DNA from: Apophysomyces variabilis
Lineage: Eukaryota > Mucoromycota > Mucoromycetes > Mucorales > Mucoraceae
Assembly: GCA_002749535.1 (NCBI GenBank)
Contig: MZZL01000390.1
Span: 916,253-980,252, forward strand
Length of the DNA stretch: 64,000 nucleotides
Direction of reading: 5' to 3'
Part shown: piece by piece, positions 22,303-37,320 of the stretch
Position numbering within the stretch: position 1 is the stretch's first letter
Layout: every line of letters begins with the position of its first letter
Position numbers and translations under genes: made by a program
The notes under the pieces: model-generated
Told to the model about the DNA's origin: nothing
Database searches by the model: none
Seen by the model: only the letters and a program-made list of their open reading frames with translations

Positions 22303-23649
22303 AAATCCATGATGGGTGTGAGCAAGAGAACAAGAAGTCCGGGAATATGTCGTCCGGCACGAAAAGCCCACCCACCCAACCAGTGGAGAATGTTTTGCTT
22401 GCCTGCGCCATTAGACTACAAAAGAATTAAAGTTAAGAATCATGATAGCATTTTGTCTGGTTTGTTGTTTACCGCTTTGTTGGATTTCATCTGTCCGAAA
22501 TCACCCAATGTTTCAGGTTGTCTTGAATGTCCGGAAGTGTATGTTGTCCCTGCCGTCCGAGACGAATACATGCTGCAATTGACCAGAACAGAGTGTACAA
22601 TGAAAGGCATTCGTGATATGTTGTCCAAGAGCTATAGTGCCTTGAGATTAGATGGCTGCATAATAATAACAACATTCAATCTTGTCGTACCTTGTTTCAC
22701 CCAATTGCTTCTCTTGAAAAATGCCTTGTGCATTCTTTTTGTTCATAGTTGTGTGTGTATTTTCTGGAAGAAATAGTGTTAATAAATGATAATTGTAGGA
22801 AATTACTTTTCTGTTGAGAGTCCAGCATGTCATTCTGTATCCTTCTGATTTCATACATGGAAGATTAGTCTAGTATACTAGAATCATGCGATAGATAACT
22901 TTGTTATGTCTGTGCGCTTTGACTTGCCATGTGCTTTTGTCATACATTGGATGACACGGGTATCAATAGATCGCTTGATGGAAACTGCAGTAAAAGATAA
23001 AGCCAAAAGAAAGGATGAAAAGGGACAACACGTCGTCTTATCAATGAAGGGACGCGTCATGTTATGACGCATAAACGCTGGAGTAGTCGCGCGGATGGGG
23101 AAATTGTTGTCATTCGATATCTCCATTTCGGTGGAACCGGACATGTCGTTCGAACAATGACTGCTACTAGATATGGATTCGTCTAGTTGACCAGTAGTTG
23201 CCCGTACGTTGACAAAGTCAATGACTCTGAAAGATCAAACCTAACGTCATTACAATTAATAGCGTGAATCAACCTACCAAGCCATGAGAACATCATCTGT
23301 CTCAAAATCATGTATTGTTATTCATATGACATTGGAAAAGTCGATACGTTTCCTTGAATGCTAGGGATAGGTACGAGGTATTTCTTTTTGGGGTAAACGT
23401 AGCAAGTGGTGCCGATTGCTTGATAAGATGCAGCTTGACACAACAAGTGTACCACTTTATTACTCTAAAGCATATGGACTCTTCCTAAGTTGCACAGTCA
23501 AGATTATGTTAACAGAGAATCGAAATCGCATGCATATGAACGAAATAGTCAAGAAGGCTAATACTAAATATGAATGAAGACGTTATGACTTTTCAGAAGA
23601 AGCCCAATAAAGCACAAGCTTTTTTTCCAATTGGATCATAGCAAAACAT
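22303..23649. other. Intergenic DNA without a supported gene
   Basis: A 178-codon open frame spans 22240-22776 but its first part lies inside a dispersed repeat, and no domain is recognisable. The minus frame at 22884-23144 is likewise unassigned. Confidence 0.4.
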
Positions 23650-23928
23650 TGTGTTCTTTTAGTGGAGGCTGTAGGCCGATCACTTAACACCATTATCCGA
23701 GGATAGTGGATCCAGAGATTGTCCCTTCCCTCCCCCCTTTTTCTTTTTCCTTTCTTTTCTGTCTTCGCTCATTCTCTCCTTTCAGATGATACAGTTATTC
23801 CTTTAGCACTATACGGTTTTATTTTTTTCTCCAATAAATAAGGAAAGATGGTAACACAATCTCTGGATCCACAATCCTCGGGTAATGGTGTTAAGTGATC
23901 GGCCTACGGCCTCCACTAAAAGAACACA
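23650..23928. mobile_element. Foldback MITE with 73-base terminal inverted repeats
   Basis: The left arm 23650-23722 (tgtgttcttttagtggaggc...) and the right arm 23856-23928 (...gcctccactaaaagaacaca) are near-perfect inverted copies, with only a few mismatches such as ctgtagg/cctacgg. The 133-base centre is pyrimidine-rich (cccttccctcccccc) and contains no gene. This is the form of a miniature inverted-repeat element. No clear target duplication was seen. It lies about 1 kb upstream of the Fanzor relic. Confidence 0.85.
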
Positions 23929-24859
23929 TGGCTAACTATTCGTCAGTGTAATTCCGGTATGCACCGCGTTTATTTTTGCGAATACGAACTTTAATTGCCC
24001 GTCGAAAATTTTGTTGCGAGTCGCTTGCAAGCACGCTTATAGAAGCATTGCTATTGCACATTCAACAAATTGTAACGGACTATAGCAAACGTAATGGATG
24101 AAATAGTATATGAGATGATCCATAACTTTCGACGCAAGGCGCGGTATTATACAGACAACTATCATGAACATGTCGATGGGCAAATCGTTCCTTATCTGAC
24201 TTTAGCCTTGGGTAAGGTCAATGATAATCTACTAATTTTATGTGAATCCTGTCTTTGGGCGACTGTTAGTTTACACTGTCCTGTAAGATAAATGTTGTCA
24301 TTACAAGGAAAAAAAAAAGAAATGGTTTAATATTAGTACACCTGAGCGTTATCATCCTTTCTTCCTTGTTATTTCGTCTTTTACTGTTGAATTCATCATG
24401 GATGATTTTGCGTATTATATGCGTTCGCTTATCTGGTCTTTTTTCTTGTTGTCTCTGACCGCCTTGACAGGTAAAGACTACATCAAGATGAAAAAGAAAA
24501 GAAAGCCGCTGATATGTAATTACAGAAGCAGCTGCAAGAGGAGGAAAGGTTAAAAAAAAAGGTACGTACACATCCTCATAAAAGAAAGTTAACTGACAGC
24601 AACCAATCTCAGCAAATCAGTCTCAGTGTAACTCTTGTGGACTCTGGGGGTATCAAAGCATGAAGTCGAAACTGTGTCCAATGAGAGAAGTCAAATGTTT
24701 GCAATGCACATTGCTATATAGGGTACGACGCTTAAAGTATGCCCAATAGCTGGTACTAAGCGGACGCGCCAGCCAGAAGTTCAGAGTGTGGCGCTCAAAA
24801 AAGCGAAGAAAACGGGTCGAGCGAGTAAGCAAGCAAGTTCCAGTAATACGGCCTTTATA
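23929..24859. other. Region upstream of the Fanzor relic
   Basis: An open frame from ATG 24094 encodes about 65 residues; the first 40 (MDEIVYEMIHNFRRKARYYT and following) look protein-like and end at a possible splice donor (ttgg/gtaagg, about 24211). It could be an N-terminal exon of the relic downstream or a separate remnant. Not assignable. Confidence 0.35.
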
Positions 24860-27226
24860 GCAAATCCATGTCCTGCATGTGGTTCCACTGAACACAGAAG
24901 TACCCGAGCGAAGAGTTGCCCGCGACACACTAAGTCGACCGAGGAGATATAGAAGATCAACTCGGGAAAGGTTTCAAAACATTCACTCGAAAAGCTCCTC
25001 TACATTCCGTTGTCGTTGAAGCACATCGAGATCAGCTTCAAAGAAAAGTCCAAGAGCTTTCACAGTATACGAGAGAGGTGATTGCAAGAACTCAATTGTT
25101 TGTCAACCAGTATATACTTGATCATCAAGTAATCCCACCCATCTGTTTCACTCAAAGTTTCTTCTATTCGGTCACGCAACTTGTGCTCAACAAGTCAATG
25201 ACAACTAAAACGGATAAAATGCCAACAGATCTTAGCAGCTCGTGGAGAGAATTTCGTGACAAGCACCCTCAGATGCAACAAGCGCCCAACACACAACTAA
25301 GATCATCTGATGTATTGTAAGAAGTTTGTGTATTGCTGGCCACATGCTATTCAAACAATATAGTGGAAAATTTCGAAACTCGGGTGCGTGTATTTGTTGA
25401 ACATAAGCTGTCAGTAGCGTTTCCGTTATGTATCGTGTTTTGTTATGTCTGAACTAAGTTTCATCGTATATAGAGTATGAATAAAACTGAGATACAAAAT
25501 ATTGCATGGGAATATGCCTTCGAACGCATCGCTGGTGGATCCCCTCAATGGCCTAATCTGATTGAATCGGATTTGCCTTTAGTGGCTATTGTCGATAAGA
25601 TTTGTGAAAATTTACAGGCACTGACGCCTAAGCCTGCAACGCAGCAAGCCATATCGGCATCGCCTGGCGCGTATATTCCAACGTTAAAATACATTCTATC
25701 TTCCTATGAAGAAGAGCATGAGATTGTTGCTGCTTCCGAAAAAAGTTCTAGTGATACAACGCTGCCTCGTCTTTTCTCGATTTCACGAAAACCAAGTTGC
25801 AAGTTGCGTTTTGTTTCAATAAACGCCAAACTTTTGGCAAGTCTGTTATCCATTCGAGAACCAACACAGCCGAGCGAATACCCACGAGTATTTTTTGAAG
25901 CGCTTGATCTTACTCGTTTCGGATTTAATAGGTATGGGAAATAGCGATAGTTACCTTTAATTTCAAACACTCACTCTGTGTTAATATATACGTACAGCTT
26001 GGGAGATTTTACCGGGAATGGAAATCATCGTTTCGCATGCAGAATTCTTTCTGATGGATTTGCAGTAAATCTAGTTTTCGCAAGGAAACAAAAGGAAAAG
26101 GTGCCGGCAACGGAAATTGACCTCGAGGACTTTACCATTGATGAAGTCGAGCAGTGATTCGAACCGTGGGCCGTGGATCCGGGGTTGAATCAAATATACA
26201 CAGCTGCAGACGGTAGTGGCTCACAGAGGCATCAAGTACGCCGTGTGTCGACGAAAGAGTATTATGCCATGACTGGCTCTACGTGGAGAGCGAAGCAACT
26301 CGAAAAACAGAAGGATGCGGCTGGTATCACTCGTATCGAGACTGGTTTAGAGAGTTGTAACACAGCATCATCAGAGCAACATCATCAGTTCGTGGAGTGC
26401 TTCGCCCAGAATTTTCCAGTATTGACAGCTTTTTACGGGACCGGCATGGCTGAGAAGCATTTCCACAATTACCAAGGAGTACAACGTGCTCGTGAAGAGC
26501 TCGTTAATGTGTTAATCAACGGTGGAAAAGGTACTGCAAGCAGCGGCGAAGAAAGACTCGAAAGAATAGACGAAAAAGGAAGAGAAAGACTCTGAAACGG
26601 CGAGAACAAAGGAGCTGAAATGGTGATCAGAGTCAGAGACTAAGTGCAAAGTACTGAAATAAGTGATATTAACGAAATCTTCTAACCTAGGCCACAAGAG
26701 TCTGGAATCAGATCAACACAAAATAAACCGCACCCAAGCACAAAGAAATGGCATCCAAAGGCATTTCAAGCAAGCAAAAAAATACCATTAATTGTATTCG
26801 GATCAGCAATGTTTGGTGCGAGTGGACATGCGTCAAGAAAGGGCAAGCGTGCTGCGTTAGTCAACACCTGTTGGAAAATGCTAGAGAGAAGAGAAAGGAG
26901 AGTGGAATTGATTGCAACAACAGTCGATGAATTTTACACGCCTTAGGTTTATTGTCTTTTGCTTCATATGTACCCTCATGGGTTATCTACAGGTGTGCAA
27001 CAGCTGCCTTCAGAAAGGGCTGGAGAAAGTCACCATATCCGATTCTGTGTCCCACCATGGTGTAGTTGTTTGCAAACACTGCCGTACACTATGGCAACGG
27101 GACATTAATTCGGCAAAAAACAGGTTTTACATTGCAAACTCGGTTTGGCGTGGACAAGGTCGCCCCATAGAATTCTGTCGTCCGGCTAAAAACGATATCG
27201 CCACTACGAATGTGGTTTCCTCGTAA
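24860..27226 (+). pseudogene. Decayed Fanzor (eukaryotic TnpB-like RNA-guided nuclease)
   Basis: Fragments read in order as a Fanzor. A zinc knuckle NPCPACGSTEHRSTRAKSCP (about 24868) is followed by a helical block ending NNIVENFETRVRVFVEHKL (about 25360-25420), then a central domain from 25477. Next come RuvC-I WAVDPGLNQIYTA (about 26164-26202), VRRVSTKEYY, a bridge region ending NVLINGGKG, and RuvC-II with PLIVFGSAMFG and TTVDEFYTP (E at 26929-26931). The TnpB-type zinc ribbon CNSC...CKHC (26996-27082) precedes RuvC-III RDINSAKN. Catalytic D, E and D are all readable. GT-AG introns at 25932-25997 and 26947-26992 restore the frame. In-frame stops (TAA 25318, TGA 26155, TAG 26944) and frame shifts near 24950 and 26530-26760 show the gene is inactive. 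In this family the guide RNA is usually encoded at or past the 3' end. Confidence 0.8.
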
Positions 27227-27603
27227 CGAGGATTTAGATTTATACGTCTCGAACGGTAAGTTCAATACTTTAAATTCACATTTTTCTAACGACTGGTCTT
27301 TTCACCTTGCCCAACCTTTTCTTGTGCATATCATCTGGGTAAGTAAGAAATTATTATCCTGGAAAAGCAATGTTCTCACAAGCCCTTTATCTATATCATT
27401 TCCAGTTGACGCAAACTATTTCTCTAAACAACGCAAATTGTTATGCGATAAACAGTAAGATGGGAAGAGTGAGAGCTTAAAGATTCTTCCGATGTCATCG
27501 CCATTTCATTCCGCACAATAATTCCCAGTCACGAACCGAGGTCAGTTTTGGCCCTGGCTTAGGGGCACACAGTAACTTTTTTTCCGTTATTAACAACTGC
27601 AAC
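27227..27603. other. Spacer between Fanzor relic and NDUFB4
   Basis: No gene recognised. The first part is where an element right end or guide-RNA region of the Fanzor would lie, but no terminal repeat was identified. Confidence 0.4.
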
Positions 27604-27872
27604 ATGGGAGAAGGACTCAAGCACGACCCCGCAATCGAACGCTGGGCCCACGTTCGTGAAAACACTCACTTGCATTTCAAGTGGTCCAAGAGAACCACAA
27701 GAGCAACTCTCCTTTGGTTTGTCGCCGTTCCCGCAGCATTGACTTATGTGGCGTTCAAGACTGATGTAAGTTGGATCTCGGGCTATTGCAAACAATGCTT
27801 ATGTTAAACATACAGAGGAAATGGGACTTCACCGCCGTCCAAACGAAAGAGCAACTTCTGCAAAAAGAATAA
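27604..27872 (+). CDS. NADH:ubiquinone oxidoreductase (complex I) NDUFB4/B15-like subunit
   Basis: Two exons, 27604-27765 and 27816-27872, joined across a 50-base GT-AG intron; 72 residues. The protein reads MGEGLKHDPAIERWAHVREN, then a basic TKRTTRATLL-like stretch, one membrane segment (LLWFVAVPAALTYVAF) and a short tail RKWDFTAVQTKEQ. This matches fungal B15 subunits: conserved DPAIERW and RENTHxHF, single transmembrane helix, KWDW/F near the end. It is an accessory subunit of the membrane arm in the inner mitochondrial membrane. Short length is normal. Confidence 0.82.
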
Positions 27873-28304
27873 GCATAGACCTCCTTTTTGTATCAGTATC
27901 TTATACACAAAACGCGCTTCAGATAGACCACATCTTTGGCCAACTTTGTTTCAATATAATCAACGATGTAAAACTATCCAACCGCTTAAAGTCTTGAATG
28001 ATCATGTTACTGCTTGCCTTTTTCTTTTTTCGCGCACATTATCGGAACCTACCATACGCGTGTAGATATTGAGTGTGGTGATGGTGGTCGATCACCGAAA
28101 GTTTCCATGATCTAGAGAGAGAGAGAGGGAGGGAGAGAAAGCGCAAACGGAAGGCAGTAGCATAAACTAAAAACTCATGATCCGATTGAGATCGTTATTT
28201 TCACGGTTTTTATTACCATGGCTTGGTGTTTTATGCAGAAATTGCATGTATTGATTAGCGGGTAAGATACATGGTCATGATAGCAAAGGAATACATTAGT
28301 TATT
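27873..28304. other. Convergent intergenic spacer with a GA-rich tract
   Basis: Lies between the convergent ends of the NDUFB4-like and ITFG1-like genes. A short simple repeat of gagaga type occurs at about 28115-28145. No gene seen. Confidence 0.5.
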
Positions 28305-31044
28305 TTACAAGGCATCAAAGTTTATAATATGTAATGCTTTTCTTCTTTCCATTTCATCCTCTCTCTTCTCCATCCAGTGCAAAACAGCGACAACGACGCC
28401 AAGTATGATAGCAGCTGCAATCAATACCACTAACACCCATGGTACATAATCGGCTGGTTGGATATACAGCTCAAGCTTCCATCTACAAACCACGTTAACA
28501 GACCTAATATCCGGAACTATTCCATACGTTGAACTATCCTGTACATCATCCGGTTGATATGGAATAAAAATGAGCTGGGAATTTGGGATGACACCCTCGT
28601 AAAAAAAGTAGTTTTGTTTCTTAAGAGTAATTTAGTGTCTTTGGCTGAAGCATCCCTCTCACCGTTAGTTACCTGATGTCGCGTAGTACCGGCAAACATT
28701 TCTTCTACGTAGTTGTTTGTCCTTCCTAGCCCGAACAAGCAGTAGGGAGTTTGCAAAGGCAAGTATGCTGACTGTGACAATTGTGAAACTGAAAAATAAC
28801 ATTCAGAGATATATCCAGCAGACTTATTAAGTACCTTGATGAGCGTGTTTTACACCCGATGTATCTAATACTGTAAACTTAAACGTCGCTCCGGGGTAAT
28901 TTACACCATATGGCTACAGAAGTAACTTTAAGCACAAATTACTATAATGACTCAATCCCTACTTTTGGATTAGGAAAGGCAGGTTCTGTAGGACAATAGC
29001 TAGGACAGACTCCATTTGAGACTGTAAAGACCATGTGCCATTAATATGAGATAAACCGAAATGTATCCTAGTTACCGAGTCCTTTCAAAAAGAAAGCGTC
29101 GTTAAAATAATTGTTGATCACAAAGTTTGGAGTTCGATTAGCCGATTTCGATGCTGTAGCTAATTGCAATACTATGATATCTAGAGATCCCTACACATAC
29201 ATACGTATTATTCACTGGACATAACATAACTATATCTTACATCTTCATCCACATCAAAAAATGCTGCTTGTGTCGGATTCTTAATAGCTGTCAGAGACTC
29301 TGCGCCTTTGTGCACTGGAGAAAACGATCTTCTTGCCACATTAACGGCCTCTTTGGTGCACAATTGAGGAGTACACAATACGGACTGCAGTAGCATCACC
29401 CTTCTGTTTGTGGTGACAAGCAAATCCGGATAACCATCAAGATTATAGTCACCTACACAGCCGGGTTATGGATCGTAACCCCTTGCTGCTTTGTTATTAC
29501 CTGGATGAACAAATACAGGCAATTTCCCATTAAATGTTGTATCTTCCATTCTGATATATTCGCCTGTTTCAAGAATGCTGCCGACGTTATAAACTACATA
29601 GTTCTATCCAAGTTCAGGATGTTAGTCTTAGAATAATCTAATGCCAAGAGAACACACCTCGTTTTGCGTCTGACTAAAATCGAACTTGAAATTGGGATCG
29701 CTAACGCACAAATCTCGAGCTTTTCGACATGTGCGACCGTTCCCAGTTTGTTCCGAGTCAGAGCATAGTTTCATTTGCTGATTGTATGCGATATGAATTT
29801 GGCATTTATGCTGATTGCAAACTGGAAAGACCATATCCACAGAGCCGTCCCCATCTATAATTCGGCTTAATACACATTGCGCAATTAACGTAAGCTTGCT
29901 CACCCATATCAGCAAAACTAATAGCACCAGCCCCAACAGGCAATGTGATCTGATGAGCCATCTTAAACCCCTCTTCTCGTCGATTTGTCCAAAGCTGAAT
30001 ATGTTTTTCCCCACTTGCTTTTTCGCATACAAATACCAAGTCTTTCCATACCATATGAGAGTCTGTTCAAGAGTCCTCGTTATTCGATATACCTGCAAGA
30101 CAGTCGCCGTCTAGATCTAGGAATGCATTTGAATGCGGATGTGCCCAGGTACAATCGTCAAGATGGGTTCTCTCAAATAGATGCGATGCGGATGTCCTAT
30201 ATGCTTCGTTACTAGCGGTACAGTAATATCTCCATCGTACAGATTATAAAACGATGATTGATTTTGTGTTGAATGATCTATCGTGTTTATCCACATGCTC
30301 AACTCGGTAGGCTCCTTATTGTCCCAAGCATATCCAAGTATATCTGACTTCATATCACCATTGATATCTAATACCATTGGCAACGCTCCTCTCGCAGGGG
30401 GGAATGAATGATATGCAGATGCTATCGACTATGCGATTAATCCGCTTGCCACATAATGTTAACTGCAGAATTGTTACCAAATGTGTCATTCCCGTTCCCG
30501 ATATACAATCGCATTTTAATCTCATCGTCTCTTGCCGGGTTGTCTTGGCCCATAACCAGTAGATCGAGTTTGCCATCATAGTCGAAATCGCCCGGCACAA
30601 TATTGGTAATGACAAAATCTCGTAACTGTATTTGAGGAGCATTAGGGAGAGGGGAAAAAGTAAACGTCTCTAAAGCATTATGTGTATATTAAGTTTGGAC
30701 AGCCAAAAGAGCGAAAATATGTCTTTCGCTTACGATGGCTCCACAGATAAACTGATACGGAATGTTGATCGGGACCAAGAACAAATAAATCAGTGCTGTA
30801 CAAGTACGAATCCGATCAATTGAATATGGCTTATTGATGGATGGCAAATCATAACTCACAATTTGTCGCCGTTGAAGTCGCCAAAGGCTGCAATCGTCCC
30901 TTCCAATTCGCCAAGACCTATTGATTTCGGCGTCAAGTTGTATAGTTTGCTTTGTGGAAAGCGAGTAGCATATTGAAAACTTTGCGCTAAAGAGAAAGGT
31001 AATAGTAATATCAGTAATGATAAAGCAAGGTGCTGTCCTGGCAT
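28305..31044 (-). CDS. ITFG1/TIP homologue, FG-GAP beta-propeller type I membrane protein
   Basis: Fourteen exons on the minus strand: 31044-30860, 30795-30734, 30669-30478, 30421-30213, 30171-30093, 30041-29904, 29854-29658, 29603-29501, 29452-29241, 29190-29076, 29021-28963, 28913-28835, 28788-28673 and 28595-28305; 678 residues. The start is a signal peptide ([18 protein letters not shown]). FG-GAP repeats with calcium-binding-like loops follow: [85 protein letters not shown]. Near the end [14 protein letters not shown] is typical of TIP. The C-terminus has one membrane helix ([20 protein letters not shown]) and a short cytoplasmic tail. It matches T-cell immunomodulatory protein, a conserved membrane protein of unclear function. 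The 41-base intron at 30172-30212 is the least certain. Confidence 0.9.
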
Positions 31045-31886
31045 GAAGAATGGATCAAGCGAAATGAGGGGAGCAACAATTGAAGCAATGCTGAATTTGG
31101 ATCACAAATTTGCGGTGTGATTTTTTGAGCCTGCATTAAAAAGGGAGAATTGATTCGGGCAAAAAACTTTTGGCTCTCGGGCAAGAACCTTTTTTAAGCT
31201 GAACATATATAATAGAAACCGATTAAAATAACAGATGCCATTTGTGGTTGGGTACTAATGACAGAAACTTTTTGCCTGAGAGAAGGAAAACAAATGATAT
31301 AAACGGCATAACGTACCTAAGTTCTTCGTATAGATATAATGCACGGTCAGATCATTACTATACATGCTACTGAATAGTTGTTATGTAATTCAAAAAAATG
31401 AAGAAACAAGTATTTTACCAATGGCAAGAAGATTTTAGTAATTATAGCTATCTAACAAATATAAGTATTAGATACGGAATAATCTAAAATGCAAAGACTT
31501 ACAATTGCATAGGGAAAATTAAAGATACTTGTAATGTTTTATCTGATGAGAAAAAAGAGACAAGCGATATACGCGAGACTCAATGTAGGATGATGTTTAT
31601 TCAAATAAAAACATTACTCTTTTATACTAAAATGTCTGTGGGTCTAGATGGACAGGACTGTGATTATGGACTATGCTCTGTATTAAGTGATTTGTAATTG
31701 CCTTCTATAATGGAGAGACTTCTCCATAGCGGATCATAGAAGCTCGGCATTGTTCATTGTATTAAGGAACTGAGTTAAGATTGCTTAATCCTGTATTATA
31801 TAAGTCCATGTTTAAAGTCCATCTTCCCTATTTAGACATAATTGGAGTAGTGAGAGTATCCATTATAGCTATGGATACGACAATAC
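31045..31886. other. Intergenic DNA upstream of the ITFG1-like gene
   Basis: AT-rich; no gene. The part next to 31044 should hold the promoter. Confidence 0.45.
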
Positions 31887-32162
31887 TGTTTATTGAACAA
31901 TCTTTTACGCTACTCTAAATAAATTTTGCGTCCATGCAAGGATCAAGTTTGCGCTAAAAGGGATAGAAATATGCGTCATTAGTAAATGGATTATGCGGGA
32001 AATACGTTTTGCTTACCTCAACTTGGTCCTTCTGGGGACACAAAATTCATTCGAGCAGCGTAAAAGAATGTTCATGGTTAGTAAATGGAAGGATAGCTTG
32101 ACATCGTTTTTACTTACCCCCTAAGGGTAATCCTACCCAAAGGTAGCGACCGGCCCCGCACC
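31887..32162 (+). repeat. Dispersed repeat with inner inverted ends, copy B
   Basis: Second copy of the 22027-22302 family. Inverted motifs: tacgctactctaaataaa then ttttgcgtcc at about 31908, and ggacacaaaattcattcgag then cagcgtaa at about 32047-32070. These match each other as reverse complements with a few changes. Confidence 0.6.
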
Positions 32163-34574
32163 TGTATTGGTGGGGCGGCGAGAGAGAGAGTCACGGCTTC
32201 TATGAGTTGCCGGTGGAAAGTAACGCACTGCAGAGGACTTGAAGCGATGCAACACCTGGCGAGGACTTGGAAGCAGAAGATAATGAATAACACTGTGCAT
32301 AAACAGACAAGATTTCTTTTTCACTTACCGAGTGGAGTGCAGGGAGCTTACTCACACAACCAAGGTGGTTCGGGAAAGAGGTCATGCAGGCTAAAGGTTA
32401 CAGAAGAGGGACATCAGTCATTCTGTACATATGATCAAATGCGAAGTACATACCGGGGATATTTTTGGAGAACAGAGCCAAAGAATTGAAAAGATGTTGT
32501 CCCTTCACTTTTAAATACTGTAGTACGTGATTACTGAAACCAAAAATCACAGCCATGGATAAGAAAATCGATGGATGTCTTATGGATGACAACAATTCTC
32601 CCAAGAGTAAAAAATGGACTCAGTCTGATAGAAGGTCTTGAACAGAATGGAACATCTGTAGAGGAAATATACCCTCTTCGTTCGTTTCTGTACGTCATTG
32701 ATGATATCATATCCGTTTCTATCAGTTATGGTATTAGAAGCTGTCAGGGCAATGGTACCCAATTCCGGTTCTGCTCAATTGTATTGGCTTATATTCCACT
32801 ATTATTTTCCCTGAATGTAGTTGTGTTCTCCTTTTCTTCTATAATATCTTAAATTTTTTCTATTAGGCAATCACAAAAGATTGGATTGCCACGGAATGAA
32901 CGCTTAGTATCTTGTCATAGATAATGCAATGACACGACTGTACGCAAAGAAGGGTAGTCTGACCGCAAATATTTTTCATCCAATCATGCAAAAGCATTTT
33001 TTGGATTCCGCAAAAACTGGAATCCCAGTCCGCAAATAAAAAATAGAAACACGCAGACAAATGGGAAAAACACAGTAAATGTAGGACTAGTCCTTCTGCA
33101 CTCGCTTCGCTCCTTCCGTTACAGCCGCGTGCGGCTGCAGTAAATGCATTTGTGGCCATTTTTAGCATACGTTTACCGTAACAGAAAATATTGCTGAAAA
33201 TGAAGTCCTCATTTCAGTGTAAGATATTCAAGAGGTGTACGTAAGTGACTGATAGATATGGTGTTGGGAAATAAAGATGCACCAAGTAAGATAAATAGTC
33301 TAAAACGCGAAAGACGATCTGGAGACATAAGAACGTAAATAAGCCAGTATCGCTTGTGGGCAGCAGTTTCTGATAGGCAAAAGAAGAGTAGAATGAATGT
33401 TTGAAGCCTAGGTACCTGCCTCGTATAACGTAGCTTATGGACCTTGATCTTTCGCTAGAAACTTACAGAGCGAATGACAAAGTTAGCATAGGAATGGTTA
33501 TTTCTGTTGGTAATAGAATACGTAAGAAACAGAGATAAATTGACAGTGTTCACTGAAGGTACATGCCTAGATGAACCAAGCAATAGTCCTCCATAAAAGG
33601 ATCCTATCATTGAGCATTTTTATCGTATACAAAACGGATGGAGGTCAATTAGACAATATATTGAACTACTCGCTGCACCTTTCAAAGCACTTGACCCTTC
33701 TAATTACTGCTGAAGTTTTTACACAAAGCCTATTTAACTGTCCTTCGTAATATCTTCTACCCACTAATTGCAGCTCAGCTCTCTTGACCCACACATCAAA
33801 ATTGCGTACACATACCAAATTGCTACTGAGAACAACACGACGATTTGGCCTTCTTGGAAAGTGTCAGATAATATCTCTAACGAATCTATTCCTCTACTTC
33901 ATTGCTGTACGTATTCTTTTCTCCTAAATAAAGACTTCTATATATCAACTGAAGAGTACTACCGTCGAACCAGCTTCCACGAAACTGGTTGTAATACCGG
34001 CAAAATGTTTTTGCACGCAAAGATTACTCGAAAATACAGTATACTAATAGAGAGATAGAATACTGTGCCGGGAAGGAATAGAGAGACACTCCATGACTGG
34101 AAACAGTACACAGTGTGTGTCACCCTTTTTCCCAATCATTGACGTTCGGATAACTAAACGTCCTGTGTTGTTGTGCAGTAAGGGATCTGTGCCATAAGTA
34201 AACCTTCGCAACAAACGTTAATAATCAGATTAGGATATGTTAAAGCACACTCTGACCATATCCGTACTTAGCTAACGCTAATATTCTCGTAATCACTCCT
34301 ATGCACTGTTTCTTTATGTTAACTTGAACTGAAATATGAACGACAGACAATAGGAATATAATACATTACTATATTAGACTGTTTTAGTTGTAAACAAGGA
34401 CCACGCTGAGCAACACTGAATGGTATATTTTGTGCAAACAGACAGACAGTGCAGGATTTGCAACGTCATATCAACACCAGCCTTTTACTATTTCAAGTTC
34501 CGAATCAATATCAGTTTGCCACATCGCAGGGACATAACGCTTCCTCTAACGGATACTTTCCCAACCGCGTTACC
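32163..34574. other. Long intergenic region before SEC23
   Basis: Short open frames on both strands (32571-32852, minus 32863-33168, 33768-34058) give no recognisable domain. The end of this stretch should contain the SEC23 promoter and 5'UTR. Confidence 0.45.

Positions 34575-37320
<2,746 letters not shown>

Noticed and set aside
22240..22776. 178-codon open frame as a gene
   Set aside because: Its first part lies in a dispersed repeat and the remainder shows no domain or splice evidence.
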